This document shows, in pieces, positions 8,662 through 18,362 of a stretch of 64,000 nucleotides of DNA. The notes beneath the pieces are model-generated. The model was given only the letters and a program-made list of their open reading frames with translations, did no database searches and had not been told where the DNA came from. The stretch is from Bacillota bacterium. GTDB taxonomy: Bacteria; Bacillota; Clostridia; Acetivibrionales; DTU013. A program made the translations under genes and the position numbers. The stretch spans positions 124,001 through 188,000 of the forward strand of contig JAEZRE010000020.1 in the NCBI GenBank assembly GCA_023412915.1, written 5' to 3'. Numbering within the stretch: the stretch's first letter is position 1; each line of letters starts with the position of its first letter.

Positions 8662-11600
8662 ATGTACAACTACACAGAATCAGAACTTGAACAGGCGACA
8701 CTGGAATGGTTTGAGGAATTGGGGTATGAAACCCTTTTTGCCCCAGAGATTTCTCCTGAAGGAGAATACCCTGAGAGACAGGACTATTCAGATGTTGTGC
8801 TTGAAAGTAGATTGAAGGATGCACTAAGTCTTATTAATAAGCATTTACCTGAGGAAGCAATTGAAGAGGCTTACAGGAAAATAGCAATACCTCAAAGCCC
8901 TAGCCTTATAATGAATAATAAGGCATTCCATAGGATGATTACAGACGGTATTGATGTAAGCTATCGGAAAAAAGATGGTGGTATCAAGAACGATAAAGCT
9001 TGGATTTTTGATTATGTAAATAAAGCGAACAATGATTGGCTTGCTGTTAATCAGTATACAGTTATCGAAGGTCATACAGAGAAACGCCCTGACGTAGTTG
9101 TATTTGTAAATGGAATCCCGCTAGTTGTAATTGAACTAAAAAGCTCTTCTGATGAAAATGTGGGCATCTCTGAAGCATATAATCAACTGCAGACATACAA
9201 AATGACAATCCCATCCCTATTTACATATAATGAGATCCTTGTTACCTCTGATGGAGTTAATGCAAGAGCTGGTTCTCTTACGGCTGATGAAGACCGATTC
9301 ATGATGTGGAGGACTATTGATGGCGAATCGGTTGAGCTAGTGTCTATACCGCAACTTGAAGTTCTTATTAAAGGAATGTTCGACAAGAGCAGGTTCCTTG
9401 ATATAATAAAGCAGTTTATACTGTTTCAGACAGATGGTAAAGACACGTACAAGATTCTTGCAGGGTATCATCAGTATCATGCTGTCAACAAGGCATTGGA
9501 AAGTACAATAAGAGCAACTATGGAAAGCGGTGATAGGCGAATAGGTGTGGTCTGGCATACGCAAGGGTCTGGTAAAAGCTTATCAATGGTTTTCTATGTA
9601 GGTAAACTTGTCTTGTCAGATGAACTGCAGAACCCAACGATAGTAGTTATTACTGACCGAAATGACCTTGACGACCAGTTGTTTGCAACCTTTGGCAAGA
9701 GTACGGATTTGCTACGACAAGAGCCAGTGCAGGCTACATCACGGACTGAACTGAGAAACCTTCTTACCCGTGAATCTGGCGGCGTTATTTTTACTACTAT
9801 TCATAAATTTGCTCCTGAGGATAAAGGAGATAATGTCCCAATACTCACAGACAGGAAGAACGTCATAGTTATTGCGGACGAAGCACACCGCTCGCAATAC
9901 GGGTTTGATGCAGATGTAGTAAAAGGTGATGATGATGCGAGCGTTAAGTATGGGTATGCTAAATACATGAGGGATGCTTTACCAAATGCCTCATATATCG
10001 GCTTTACAGGAACACCTGTAGAATTAACAGACAAGAACACGAGAGCTGTTTTCGGAGATTATATCGATATTTATGACATGACTAGAGCTGTAGAAGACGG
10101 TACGACTGTCCGTATATTCTATGAAAGCCGTATTGCCAAACTTGAACTCCCAGAGGAACTGAAGCCTCAGATTGACGAAGAGTACGAAGATATTACGGAG
10201 TACCAGGAATATACACAGAAGGAACAGCTCAAATCCAAATGGGCAAGGCTTGAGGCAATTGTTGGTGCGGAGCAAAGGGTTAAACTCATTGCCAAGGATA
10301 TTGTCGAGCACTTTGAGAAGCGTCAGCAATCTCAGGAGACTGAAGTCGGGAAGGCAATGATTGTCGCAATGTCACGTAGGATTGCCATTGATTTATATAA
10401 AGCCATTGTTGAACTAAGACCTGAATGGCATGATGATGATATAGACAAGGGTGCTATAAAAGTTGTTATGACTGGAAGCTCATCTGACGATAAATCATGG
10501 CAACCATTCATTGGTACGAAGGCAACCAGAGAGCGTATTGCAAAGCGTATGAAGGATAACAAGGATGAACTTAAACTTGTTATTGTGCGTGATATGTGGC
10601 TTACAGGTTTTGATGTACCCTCGATGCACACGATGTATATCGATAAGCCGATGCAGGGGCACAACCTTATGCAAGCTATAGCAAGGGTAAACCGTGTATT
10701 CAGGGAAAAACAGGGTGGATTAGTTGTAGACTACATAGGAATTGCAGAAAACCTGAAGAGAGCACTTAATGACTACACCGAAAGTGATAAGAATACTACT
10801 GGCGTGGATACCGACGTGGCTGTTGAGGTGCTTCTTGAAAAGTACGATTTGATTAAGGAACTTTTACATGGACATGACCACAGCAAATTCTTTTCTGGTA
10901 AAGCAAGCAATAGAATGCAAGCTATTGTGGAAACCATGGACTTTGTCCTTGGGCTTCGTGAAGAGCGAAAGAATGACTATTTGAAGCTGGTAACAGAAAT
11001 GTCCCGTGCGTTCTCTCTTTGTGCAACTCATGAGGATGCACAGAAGCTAACCCTGGAGGTTGGTTTCCATAAAGCAGTTAAAGCAGGAATAATAAAGATG
11101 ATTCCTGAAGACAAGAAAAAGAAAACCTTGGCCCAGCTGGATGCAGAGATGAATCAGCTTATATCCAAGTCTGTTTCTTCAAATGAAGTAATCGATATAC
11201 TGGAAGCTGTGGGCCTGAAAAAGCCGAATATAGCTATACTTTCGGACGAATTCCTTGAAGAAGTTAAAGGTATGAAGCAGAAGAACCTTGCTGTAGAATT
11301 GCTGAATCGATTACTTAAAGGGAATGTCAAGGTACTTGCAAAAAGAAACCTTATTCAATCGAGAAAATTCTCCGAACTCTTAGAGAATGCAATTAAGAAG
11401 TACCAGAATAGGACAATAGAAACCACTCAGGTTATACTTGAACTCATTGAACTTGCAAAGAACATGAGCGAGGCTCAGAAACGTGGCGAGGATACAGGGT
11501 TGTCATCCGATGAAATTGCCTTCTACGATGCACTGTCAGATAATGAATCAGCTAAAGAAATTATGGGGGATGAAATCTTGAAGCAGATTGCCAGAGATTT

Positions 11601-11829
11601 AACCAATTCCATAAGAAACAGCATGAGCGTTGACTGGAGCATTAGAGCAAGTGTCCAGGCGAAGATGAAAATGATTATAAAGAGACTTTTGAAAAAGTAT
11701 GGATACCCACCTGATAAAACCGACAAGGCTGTTGAAACCGTGATGGAACAGGCAAGGTTAATGTGTGAGAATGAGTCTGTTTATTATGATGCTAATTACA
11801 AAGAGAAATACTCGAAGGTTGCTGAATAA
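8662..11829 (+). CDS. hsdR: Type I restriction endonuclease subunit HsdR
   Basis: HsdR is the motor and nuclease subunit that translocates and cuts unmodified DNA. The 1055-residue protein has the N-terminal PD-(D/E)XK nuclease (RPDVVVFVNG, then VIELK, near residues 143-160), Walker A in QGSGKS near 300, the DEAH box (DEAHRSQ) near 405, GFTGTP near 450, and helicase motif VI-like AIARVNRVFR near 675, followed by a helical C-terminal domain that binds the methyltransferase. ATG at 8662 follows GGAGGTG; the in-frame TTG at 8647 lies upstream of that site and is rejected. The gene looks complete and functional. Confidence 0.95.
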   Translation: MYNYTESELEQATLEWFEELGYETLFAPEISPEGEYPERQDYSDVVLESRLKDALSLINKHLPEEAIEEAYRKIAIPQSPSLIMNNKAFHRMITDGIDVSYRKKDGGIKNDKAWIFDYVNKANNDWLAVNQYTVIEGHTEKRPDVVVFVNGIPLVVIELKSSSDENVGISEAYNQLQTYKMTIPSLFTYNEILVTSDGVNARAGSLTADEDRFMMWRTIDGESVELVSIPQLEVLIKGMFDKSRFLDIIKQFILFQTDGKDTYKILAGYHQYHAVNKALESTIRATMESGDRRIGVVWHTQGSGKSLSMVFYVGKLVLSDELQNPTIVVITDRNDLDDQLFATFGKSTDLLRQEPVQATSRTELRNLLTRESGGVIFTTIHKFAPEDKGDNVPILTDRKNVIVIADEAHRSQYGFDADVVKGDDDASVKYGYAKYMRDALPNASYIGFTGTPVELTDKNTRAVFGDYIDIYDMTRAVEDGTTVRIFYESRIAKLELPEELKPQIDEEYEDITEYQEYTQKEQLKSKWARLEAIVGAEQRVKLIAKDIVEHFEKRQQSQETEVGKAMIVAMSRRIAIDLYKAIVELRPEWHDDDIDKGAIKVVMTGSSSDDKSWQPFIGTKATRERIAKRMKDNKDELKLVIVRDMWLTGFDVPSMHTMYIDKPMQGHNLMQAIARVNRVFREKQGGLVVDYIGIAENLKRALNDYTESDKNTTGVDTDVAVEVLLEKYDLIKELLHGHDHSKFFSGKASNRMQAIVETMDFVLGLREERKNDYLKLVTEMSRAFSLCATHEDAQKLTLEVGFHKAVKAGIIKMIPEDKKKKTLAQLDAEMNQLISKSVSSNEVIDILEAVGLKKPNIAILSDEFLEEVKGMKQKNLAVELLNRLLKGNVKVLAKRNLIQSRKFSELLENAIKKYQNRTIETTQVILELIELAKNMSEAQKRGEDTGLSSDEIAFYDALSDNESAKEIMGDEILKQIARDLTNSIRNSMSVDWSIRASVQAKMKMIIKRLLKKYGYPPDKTDKAVETVMEQARLMCENESVYYDANYKEKYSKVAE

Positions 11830-11910
11830 AGTGGGAAGTGATATTGGGTGATGCTTGCAGATTCGATTTAGTCGGATAAGAGCATATAAGGAGTCAGGGA
11901 GGGGATAGTG

Positions 11911-12381
11911 ATGCCCAAGAAGAATCCAGCAAGGCGTATATATCGTGGCAATAAGGATTCACGCACTACCATGCTTGAAGGGGCTGGAAGAGAACTTTTG
12001 GCTTCTCAAATACTTCTGAAGAATGGGTTTATGGTATCTGTACCTGTAGCGGACGATAGATATGACTTGATTGCTGAAAAACATCCATACTATTTTCGGA
12101 TTCAGGTAAAACCATTAAATCAAAAATACAGAAAAGACCCTAATTATAGTACTTCACTCAATGCATGGGAGATTAATGCTTTTACAAACCCGAATGGTGT
12201 AAAGAAAACATACACAGAAGAGGAAGTAGATTTCGTTATGGGTGTTGAGCTTGAAACAAGCTATTATGCAATAGTCCCTGTTTGTAAAATTCCAAATAGC
12301 GGCAACATTAGACTTTCTGAAAAAACTGATAAATGGTGTTATTTCAATAGCCTTATTGCACTTACATCCAGGTTGGAATAA
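11911..12381 (+). CDS. Putative PD-(D/E)XK nuclease-fold protein, 156 aa
   Basis: Short protein with a pattern typical of small PD-(D/E)XK nucleases: an N-terminal helix with an acidic residue (EGAGRELLASQ), then DDRYDLIAE and FRIQVKPLN, giving D-x(n)-Q-x-K. It resembles the intron-associated endonuclease fold, though I cannot confirm the family. ATG at 11911 has GGAGGGG at 6 bases; the GTG one codon upstream is less likely. It lies about 80 bases after hsdR and shortly before another protein with a nuclease-like C terminus, and may belong to the next defence unit. Confidence 0.6.
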   Translation: MPKKNPARRIYRGNKDSRTTMLEGAGRELLASQILLKNGFMVSVPVADDRYDLIAEKHPYYFRIQVKPLNQKYRKDPNYSTSLNAWEINAFTNPNGVKKTYTEEEVDFVMGVELETSYYAIVPVCKIPNSGNIRLSEKTDKWCYFNSLIALTSRLE

Positions 12382-12416
12382 TATTGATATTGAGCTATAC
12401 AAAGATAGGGGGGTAC

Positions 12417-13883
12417 ATGGTGATAGATATTTACTTCAGTGATTATTTTGACGTAGATATAGACCTATTAGAGGAATATGGTGCATTTGATATATCCCTG
12501 GCGGTCGATTTACCGCTCTTTATAGACCCATTCCTACTTTTCAATAGTAAAAAAGAAGTGTATCAAGAGCTACATAAAAGTATAATCAAATACCTTGTAT
12601 TCCTTAGGGATAAATCAATTAGTAGACAAATAGACAGAGGGTTACTAAAGGCGTGGTATATGTTCCCAGAAGTCAAACAGAATTGGCTCGGCTTTACTCG
12701 TGAGGGTAACTCTGGTAGTGGTTTGGGTATGAAGTTCGCAGTTGCTTTAAATAGAAATTTAGGTGTTATCTTCAGTGATTTCGGTGAGGAGAGAGTCACA
12801 GAAGATAGCCATCTTGAGAAGCTATGCCTTATTAATAGTGGGGTTGGCAGGGATAACATCAGTGACTTTGCAACAAACCTGATAAAAGAGTATTTACTTA
12901 ACTATACCCAGGACTTTGCATTGAAACACTTAGATAAATCTTATCTCAAAGATTTTGTGGTCAATAAAGTCAGATTTAACTATACAACCGAATCCTGGGT
13001 AAGTGATAAATTTACGTTACCTACCTATAATGACGATTATGTCTTACTTACCCCAAAAGATATGTTAACTAAAGATGATACTTTTATGAATAGCAATGAC
13101 ATGTTTAATAAAATCGAGTTGATTGCAAGCAGTGTTGATAACGATATTCTCAGAGCTTCTATTAATAACTATTTGCGGATGGTCTTGCGGGATGATATGA
13201 AAAGTAAAGAAAGAAAGGCCGTTTATGAGAGCATAGTATCTAAATATCCTCATGTAGTTGATTATTATATTAGAGCAAAAGAACGGGCAAAGGAAGAGGC
13301 ATCAACCGTAAGCAGATTAAAGATATCCTTTTCTGAGCGAGCGTTTATTGAGAACGTAACCATACTAAGTGAAATATTATCAAGCCAGACTGACTTTTAC
13401 AAAAAGAATCCAAATAGCTATGAAGAAGCATATGAAAGAGTGACATATTTAAAAGATGTAATCGAGAATAAGGATGGGTATAGAATATTTTATGATAAAG
13501 GTCAGCCAATAAAAAAAGAATCTGATATACAGGTTATGTTTAAGTTAACGTGTATTGGGGCAGTCTCGGATATAAATGCTGAAGTTAATAACGGACGTGG
13601 TCCTGTAGATTTTAAATCTTCTATTGGCTCTACTGATAAAACATTAATCGAGTTTAAGCTGGCGAGCAATGGGAAATTGAAGCAAAACCTTAAAAATCAG
13701 GTTGAGGTATACAAAAAAGCAAATAATACTAATAAGAGTATTAAAGTCATTGTTTATTTTTCCGAGCAAGAGTACCTTAAGGTCAGAGGCGTACTTAAAG
13801 AATTGGAGTTGGAGAATGATAAAAATGTAGTATTAATAGATGCTCGTTTAGATAATAAACCGTCTGCATCAAACGCATCTTAG
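12417..13883 (+). CDS. Hypothetical protein with C-terminal PD-(D/E)XK-like domain, 488 aa
   Basis: I do not recognise the full-length family. The first 300 residues are unassigned. The C-terminal part (about residues 385-450) reads GPVDFKSS, then TLIEFKLAS, then VIVYFSE, which is the D-x(n)-E-x-K arrangement of PD-(D/E)XK nucleases followed by a beta strand. ATG at 12417 is placed by a GGGGGG ribosome-binding stretch; the longer frame from 12384 has no such site. It stands between a small nuclease-like gene and a nucleotidyltransferase, all in the same direction, so it is a candidate effector of a defence module. Confidence 0.6.
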   Translation: MVIDIYFSDYFDVDIDLLEEYGAFDISLAVDLPLFIDPFLLFNSKKEVYQELHKSIIKYLVFLRDKSISRQIDRGLLKAWYMFPEVKQNWLGFTREGNSGSGLGMKFAVALNRNLGVIFSDFGEERVTEDSHLEKLCLINSGVGRDNISDFATNLIKEYLLNYTQDFALKHLDKSYLKDFVVNKVRFNYTTESWVSDKFTLPTYNDDYVLLTPKDMLTKDDTFMNSNDMFNKIELIASSVDNDILRASINNYLRMVLRDDMKSKERKAVYESIVSKYPHVVDYYIRAKERAKEEASTVSRLKISFSERAFIENVTILSEILSSQTDFYKKNPNSYEEAYERVTYLKDVIENKDGYRIFYDKGQPIKKESDIQVMFKLTCIGAVSDINAEVNNGRGPVDFKSSIGSTDKTLIEFKLASNGKLKQNLKNQVEVYKKANNTNKSIKVIVYFSEQEYLKVRGVLKELELENDKNVVLIDARLDNKPSASNAS

Positions 13884-13950
13884 TCATTGCTTCCATATAT
13901 CAATACTTGTCGGAATCCGTAAGGAATTTACGTAAAGTGAGGAACGTAAA

Positions 13951-14715
13951 ATGACAAATGACGAATACATACTTTCAATAGTGAACAAATATAAAGTAGC
14001 GGACAGCATAGATTTTGGGACACAAATCCTTGTAATTAACCCATTACAAAAATTCATTAATTCATGGGCAGGAAACTTTCTGAATGAAATCAAATTGTCT
14101 GGTTCTCGTGCGAAAGGAACAGCCATCAAGCTTTCCTCTGACCTAGACCTTTTTATATCTTTAAAGTCTGATACACCAGGTACATTAAAAGATATTTATA
14201 ACGCTCTTTATGATGAGTTAATTAAGCAAGGTGTATCCGCAAGAAAACAAAATGTGTCTATCGGGCTTAATTATATTGGACATAAGATTGACCTTGTCCC
14301 TGCAAGAAGGCATACTGGTAACACAAACTATCATTCTCTTTATAGGAACAAAGTAGATTCATGGACACAGACGAATGTTAGTAATCATATAAATCTGGTG
14401 AAAAGCTCTGGGCGAACAGTAGAGATAATGGCTTTGAAAATATGGCGTAAACAGCATAATCTTGACTTCCCTTCAATTTATCTTGAACTAACTGTTATGG
14501 ACGCATTATATGGGAAAAATAAAAATCAACCTGCTGATAACTTTCTTACGGTTTTAGATTATTTGCGAGACAATTTTGTTGATAAAACTGTCATCGACCC
14601 CTCTAATACAAACAACAAGATTTCCGATGATTTATTTAAATATGAAAAACAAGCAATTGCATCTTTGGCAAAAGAAAGTCGTAATCAACAATATTGGAGT
14701 AGCATAATCTGGTGA
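13951..14715 (+). CDS. CD-NTase-like nucleotidyltransferase
   Basis: The protein has the polymerase-beta-type active site: GSRAKGT near residue 51, D-L-D at about 64-66 and a third acidic residue in KIDLVPARR near 113. This is the spacing of bacterial cGAS/DncV-like and related OAS-fold enzymes that make cyclic or linear oligonucleotide signals. The helical C-terminal half (KIWRKQHNLDFPSIYLE) also fits. Its 254 residues are short for a CBASS cyclase, so an aminoglycoside- or CCA-type transferase relative is possible. The start has GAGGAA upstream, and the next gene's ribosome-binding site overlaps its stop, so the two are coupled. Confidence 0.7.
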   Translation: MTNDEYILSIVNKYKVADSIDFGTQILVINPLQKFINSWAGNFLNEIKLSGSRAKGTAIKLSSDLDLFISLKSDTPGTLKDIYNALYDELIKQGVSARKQNVSIGLNYIGHKIDLVPARRHTGNTNYHSLYRNKVDSWTQTNVSNHINLVKSSGRTVEIMALKIWRKQHNLDFPSIYLELTVMDALYGKNKNQPADNFLTVLDYLRDNFVDKTVIDPSNTNNKISDDLFKYEKQAIASLAKESRNQQYWSSIIW

Positions 14716-14726
14716 GGAGTACTAGT

Positions 14727-15461
14727 ATGAGAAAAATTGAGCTTAAGGAACTTTTCTATGACCTTCAAAATCAGATGATATCAAAACTTTCAACAAACCG
14801 AAAAGCAATTTTACATCCTGGCACTAAAGGAGATGCATCTGAACTTAATTGGATAGAATGGTTGAAAACTTACTTACCAAAGAGATATTGTGTTGATAAA
14901 GCGTTCATTATTGACTGTGAAAATAATATAAGTGACCAAATCGATGTCGTAATATATGACCAACAGTATTCACCTTTTGCATTTAATCAGGATTCAGCAA
15001 TTTATATTCCAGCGGAGAGTGTATATGCAATTTTCGAGGTTAAGCAGGAGCTAAATAAAGAATATATAGAATATGCTGGAGCAAAGGCAGAGAGTGTTCG
15101 CAATTTAACTCGTACTTCGGCACCTATACCGCACGCTGGAGGATACTATCCTCCTAAACCCCATAAGGAGATACTTGCGGGTATACTTACCTTAACGAGT
15201 TCATGGGCTGAACCGTTGGGGACAAGCTTTGAAGATTGTATCAAAAATCTTCCTGAACAACAAAGACTTAATATTGGTTGTGCTTTACAATCAGGTTCAT
15301 TTTTTGTTAGTTACTTGGATAATAAGCCAAGTATTGAGAAAAGCACACAGCAGGAAGCGTTTATATTCTTTTTCTTGAAGCTCCTTATGGAGCTACAGAA
15401 ACTTGGAACAATACCAGCTATGGATATAGAATGTTATGCTAAAGCTTTGGATTCTATTTGA
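14727..15461 (+). CDS. DUF6602-like protein, possible PD-(D/E)XK nuclease
   Basis: The sequence contains DQIDVVIYD near residue 70 and YAIFEVKQ near 100, a D-x(n)-E-x-K pattern with the surrounding strands of a PD-(D/E)XK fold; the N-terminal GTKGDASELNWIEWL is typical of DUF6602 proteins. It is probably a nuclease or nucleic-acid-binding effector. Its start, placed at ATG 14727 by GAGGAG, lies 12 bases after the nucleotidyltransferase stop, so the pair is co-translated. A signal-making enzyme next to a nuclease-fold protein resembles a CBASS layout, though this effector is not one I can name. Confidence 0.6.
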   Translation: MRKIELKELFYDLQNQMISKLSTNRKAILHPGTKGDASELNWIEWLKTYLPKRYCVDKAFIIDCENNISDQIDVVIYDQQYSPFAFNQDSAIYIPAESVYAIFEVKQELNKEYIEYAGAKAESVRNLTRTSAPIPHAGGYYPPKPHKEILAGILTLTSSWAEPLGTSFEDCIKNLPEQQRLNIGCALQSGSFFVSYLDNKPSIEKSTQQEAFIFFFLKLLMELQKLGTIPAMDIECYAKALDSI

Positions 15462-15498
15462 TGATAAGTATTTTAATAGATGATTTAAGGAGTTCAAT

Positions 15499-16908
15499 AT
15501 GGAATTTGACTTTAAGACTGAAATTGAGGTAAACAAAGAGAATCCGTTTGAGAATGATGCTTTAGAACGTAAAAGTCCGATTGAGATACTTTCTGCATTG
15601 ATAGAACATACAAATAAGGAAATGGTTATAAGTGTAGATTCTGAATGGGGAACTGGTAAAACTACTTTTATAAAAATGTGGAAGCAATATCTTGAAAATT
15701 TAGGATATGAAACACTTTATTTTAATGCATGGGAAAGTGATTTTGTTGAAGACCCTTTTATTGCTTTTGTAAATGAGTTTGAAGTAATTTTGAAGGAGCA
15801 TCCCAAACTCGATAAATTTGTCCAAGTAAGTAAAAATGTATTAAAGTGTGTAGTCCCTGGTGTAATAAAAGTGGCTACAGCAGGTGCACTAGATATTGAT
15901 AAAATTGACTTTGGAGCAGAAACGGAAAAAACAATTATATCATATTCAGAGAAGCTTGCAGATGACCAGATTAAAAGATATAGAAATACAAAAAACGCAA
16001 TGAAGGAATTTAAGAAAGTATTGCTAGAATTCATTGAAAATAAAGTTAACGTTACTGGTAAACCAATAATCTTCTTTATCGATGAGTTAGATAGATGTAG
16101 ACCTAATTTTTCTATTCAGCTTTTGGAGAAATTGAAACACCTATTCAATATTAAGGGACTTATCTTTGTCTTGGCAATAGATAAAAAGGAACTTGGTAAT
16201 TCAATAAAAGCTATTTATGGGCATGACATGAATGTAAATGGGTACTTAGCAAGATTTATAGATGTGGAATACACCTTGCCAGAACCAAAACCTGAATTAT
16301 ATGCGGACTTCATGTATAAAAGGCTTGAGCTTGAGGATTATTATCTGAAAAGAGTAGTTGATAGAGACGTCCATTACAATAAGACAATATTAAGTGAACT
16401 TATCAGAGCTCTCAGATTGACACTCAGGATACAAGAAAAACTATTCTTCAGACTTGTTATGGTACTTAATACAACACCTAATAACTATCATCTTTATGAA
16501 CCGTTATTGACCATTTTATTATGCTTGAAGAGTGCTGATACGGATTTATACTATGATACATGTAGGAACAAGATTTCATATGATAATTTTAAAGAAAGAC
16601 TTAGTAAATATGACCAGCTTAAAGAGTATTTTAAAAACAGTAATAAATATGGACCATCGGTTGAAGGTGCTTTGATGTGGATTTTTAATCCAATAAGCGA
16701 GATTTCAGATATTGGAAAAAAACTTGAGAAGTATAATGAAATTAACGGAAACATAAATTCAGAACAACGGAATGAACAACAATATCTTGATTATCTTCTT
16801 AATGTATATAATAAATTTTCAGGATATGATTTAAGCCCTCAAGGTGTTGTATCGTATTTGTTTAAGAAAATTGAGCTATGTGATAGCTTTAAGTCTAACA
16901 ATTCTTAA
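15499..16908 (+). CDS. KAP-family P-loop ATPase
   Basis: Walker A is visible as EWGTGKTT near residue 48, and the KAP signature with Walker B as FIDELDRCRP near 193, followed by KGLIFVLAIDKKELG. KAP NTPases occur in many phage-defence loci and some are membrane-associated; no clear membrane helix is seen here, apart from a weakly hydrophobic stretch near residue 115-130. The 469-residue length fits a single-domain KAP protein. AAGGAG precedes the ATG. It lies 37 bases after the DUF6602-like gene in the same direction and is likely part of the same transcription unit. Confidence 0.8.
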   Translation: MEFDFKTEIEVNKENPFENDALERKSPIEILSALIEHTNKEMVISVDSEWGTGKTTFIKMWKQYLENLGYETLYFNAWESDFVEDPFIAFVNEFEVILKEHPKLDKFVQVSKNVLKCVVPGVIKVATAGALDIDKIDFGAETEKTIISYSEKLADDQIKRYRNTKNAMKEFKKVLLEFIENKVNVTGKPIIFFIDELDRCRPNFSIQLLEKLKHLFNIKGLIFVLAIDKKELGNSIKAIYGHDMNVNGYLARFIDVEYTLPEPKPELYADFMYKRLELEDYYLKRVVDRDVHYNKTILSELIRALRLTLRIQEKLFFRLVMVLNTTPNNYHLYEPLLTILLCLKSADTDLYYDTCRNKISYDNFKERLSKYDQLKEYFKNSNKYGPSVEGALMWIFNPISEISDIGKKLEKYNEINGNINSEQRNEQQYLDYLLNVYNKFSGYDLSPQGVVSYLFKKIELCDSFKSNNS

Positions 16909-17009
16909 GGCAAGATAGAGAAAAATGGCAAACTTTCCTTGTCAAATAGCAGGAAAATGAGGAATTTTATCGAACAATAGACATATGAAATGTTTCTTGG
17001 GGTGATTAA

Positions 17010-18305
17010 ATGTACAGTGAAGAACAGACAGAGGTAAGAGTGTTTACAGAGAATAAAGACTTAACCCTTACCAACATAAGGGATATGGTTGATGAAAATG
17101 ATTTGATTACGAATCCTGATTACCAGAGAGAGTATATTTATAGTGATGCTCAAGCATCCAAGCTGGTAGAATCCATTTTAATAGGAATACCTATCCCTGT
17201 CGTATATTTGTGTGAAGAAGAAGATTCAAGATATACTGTTATTGACGGACAGCAGAGGATAATGTCTTTTGTACGGTTTTTAAAAAATGATTATCGTTTA
17301 AAAGGCCTAGAAGTTTTGACAAGCCTCAATGGGATGCTATATAAAGATTTGGAGAAGAGCTATCAAACCAGGTTAAAAACATCAACACTAAAAGCAATAT
17401 GCTTAAAAAAAGAGTCCCAACACTTGAAATACGAAATCTTCGCACGCCTTAATAGGGGGTCTGTTAGTCTAAAACCTCAAGAATTACGTAATTGTATTTA
17501 TAGGGGAAGTCTCAATAATATGCTAGAATCGCTTGCAAAAGACAAAATTCTTAAAGACCTTTTTCATGATGATAATGTAAGAAAAGTTTACCAGGAAAGA
17601 GCATTGAGATTCTTTGCATTAAGGGATTTTCAGAACTATAAATCCTCAATTTTAAAAACTTTGAATGATTTTATGCAACAAAACCGATATGCAAGTGATG
17701 ATAAGATTGAAGGTTTTAAAAGTCTATATCGTGGAACTGTAGATATAATCAAGCAGGTACTTGGTGAATTGGCGTTTTGTGCTTATGATAGAGAGAAAAA
17801 AACTATAACGAAAAAATTCAGTGGGTCTGTTTATGACTCAATCATTATACCTTTTGCTATATTCAATAAGCATGACCTTATTACACATGCTGATGAAATC
17901 CGAAAGCAAATTGAAAACCTTAAGATTCATAATCAACAGTATCAGGAAGATACCTATGCGGCTACAGGTTCACGAAAACGTGTAATCGGCAGAATTATGA
18001 CTGTATATAATCTTATCTCAAGTATTGTTGGTAGTTATGGAGGGGAAAGTGAAATCAGAGCATTTTCTTATGAAATAAAACAGCAACTATATCATGAGGG
18101 TTATATATGTTCATATTGTAATAATACAATACTGAACATTGATGATGCGGAAGTTGACCATATTATTGCATTCTCACTTGGAGGAAGAACTGATATATCT
18201 AATGCCCAATTATTACACAGGCATTGTAATCGGACGAAAAATGATGCACTAATCAACCAGGAGAATGATGAGAGTTGGGAAAATACAGAAGAAAGTGCAA
18301 GCTAA
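17010..18305 (+). CDS. DUF262 protein with C-terminal HNH nuclease
   Basis: The N-terminal DUF262 domain has NPDYQREY near residue 31 and the diagnostic DGQQR near 78; this ParB-like fold occurs in GmrSD-type modification-dependent restriction enzymes. The C-terminal domain has CSYC near 366, VDHI near 381 and HRHCNRTKND near 403, a complete HNH site with zinc-binding Cys. It is a credible DNA-cleaving defence protein that may sense modified DNA or a nucleotide. GGGGTG precedes the ATG. About 100 bases separate it from the KAP ATPase gene, so it may be expressed with it or separately. Confidence 0.85.
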   Translation: MYSEEQTEVRVFTENKDLTLTNIRDMVDENDLITNPDYQREYIYSDAQASKLVESILIGIPIPVVYLCEEEDSRYTVIDGQQRIMSFVRFLKNDYRLKGLEVLTSLNGMLYKDLEKSYQTRLKTSTLKAICLKKESQHLKYEIFARLNRGSVSLKPQELRNCIYRGSLNNMLESLAKDKILKDLFHDDNVRKVYQERALRFFALRDFQNYKSSILKTLNDFMQQNRYASDDKIEGFKSLYRGTVDIIKQVLGELAFCAYDREKKTITKKFSGSVYDSIIIPFAIFNKHDLITHADEIRKQIENLKIHNQQYQEDTYAATGSRKRVIGRIMTVYNLISSIVGSYGGESEIRAFSYEIKQQLYHEGYICSYCNNTILNIDDAEVDHIIAFSLGGRTDISNAQLLHRHCNRTKNDALINQENDESWENTEESAS

Positions 18306-18343
18306 AGAGTGCATTTTGGTTTAGGTAATAGTTTACAAATTGA

Positions 18344-18358
18344 TAGATAAATTATCTA
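18344..18358. repeat. Short palindrome after the DUF262-HNH gene
   Basis: TAGATAA, one base, TTATCTA. It lies between convergent genes, just after a GTTTAC motif also present in the XRE operator region. No T-tract, so not an obvious terminator. Confidence 0.3.
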
Positions 18359-18362
18359 CGTG

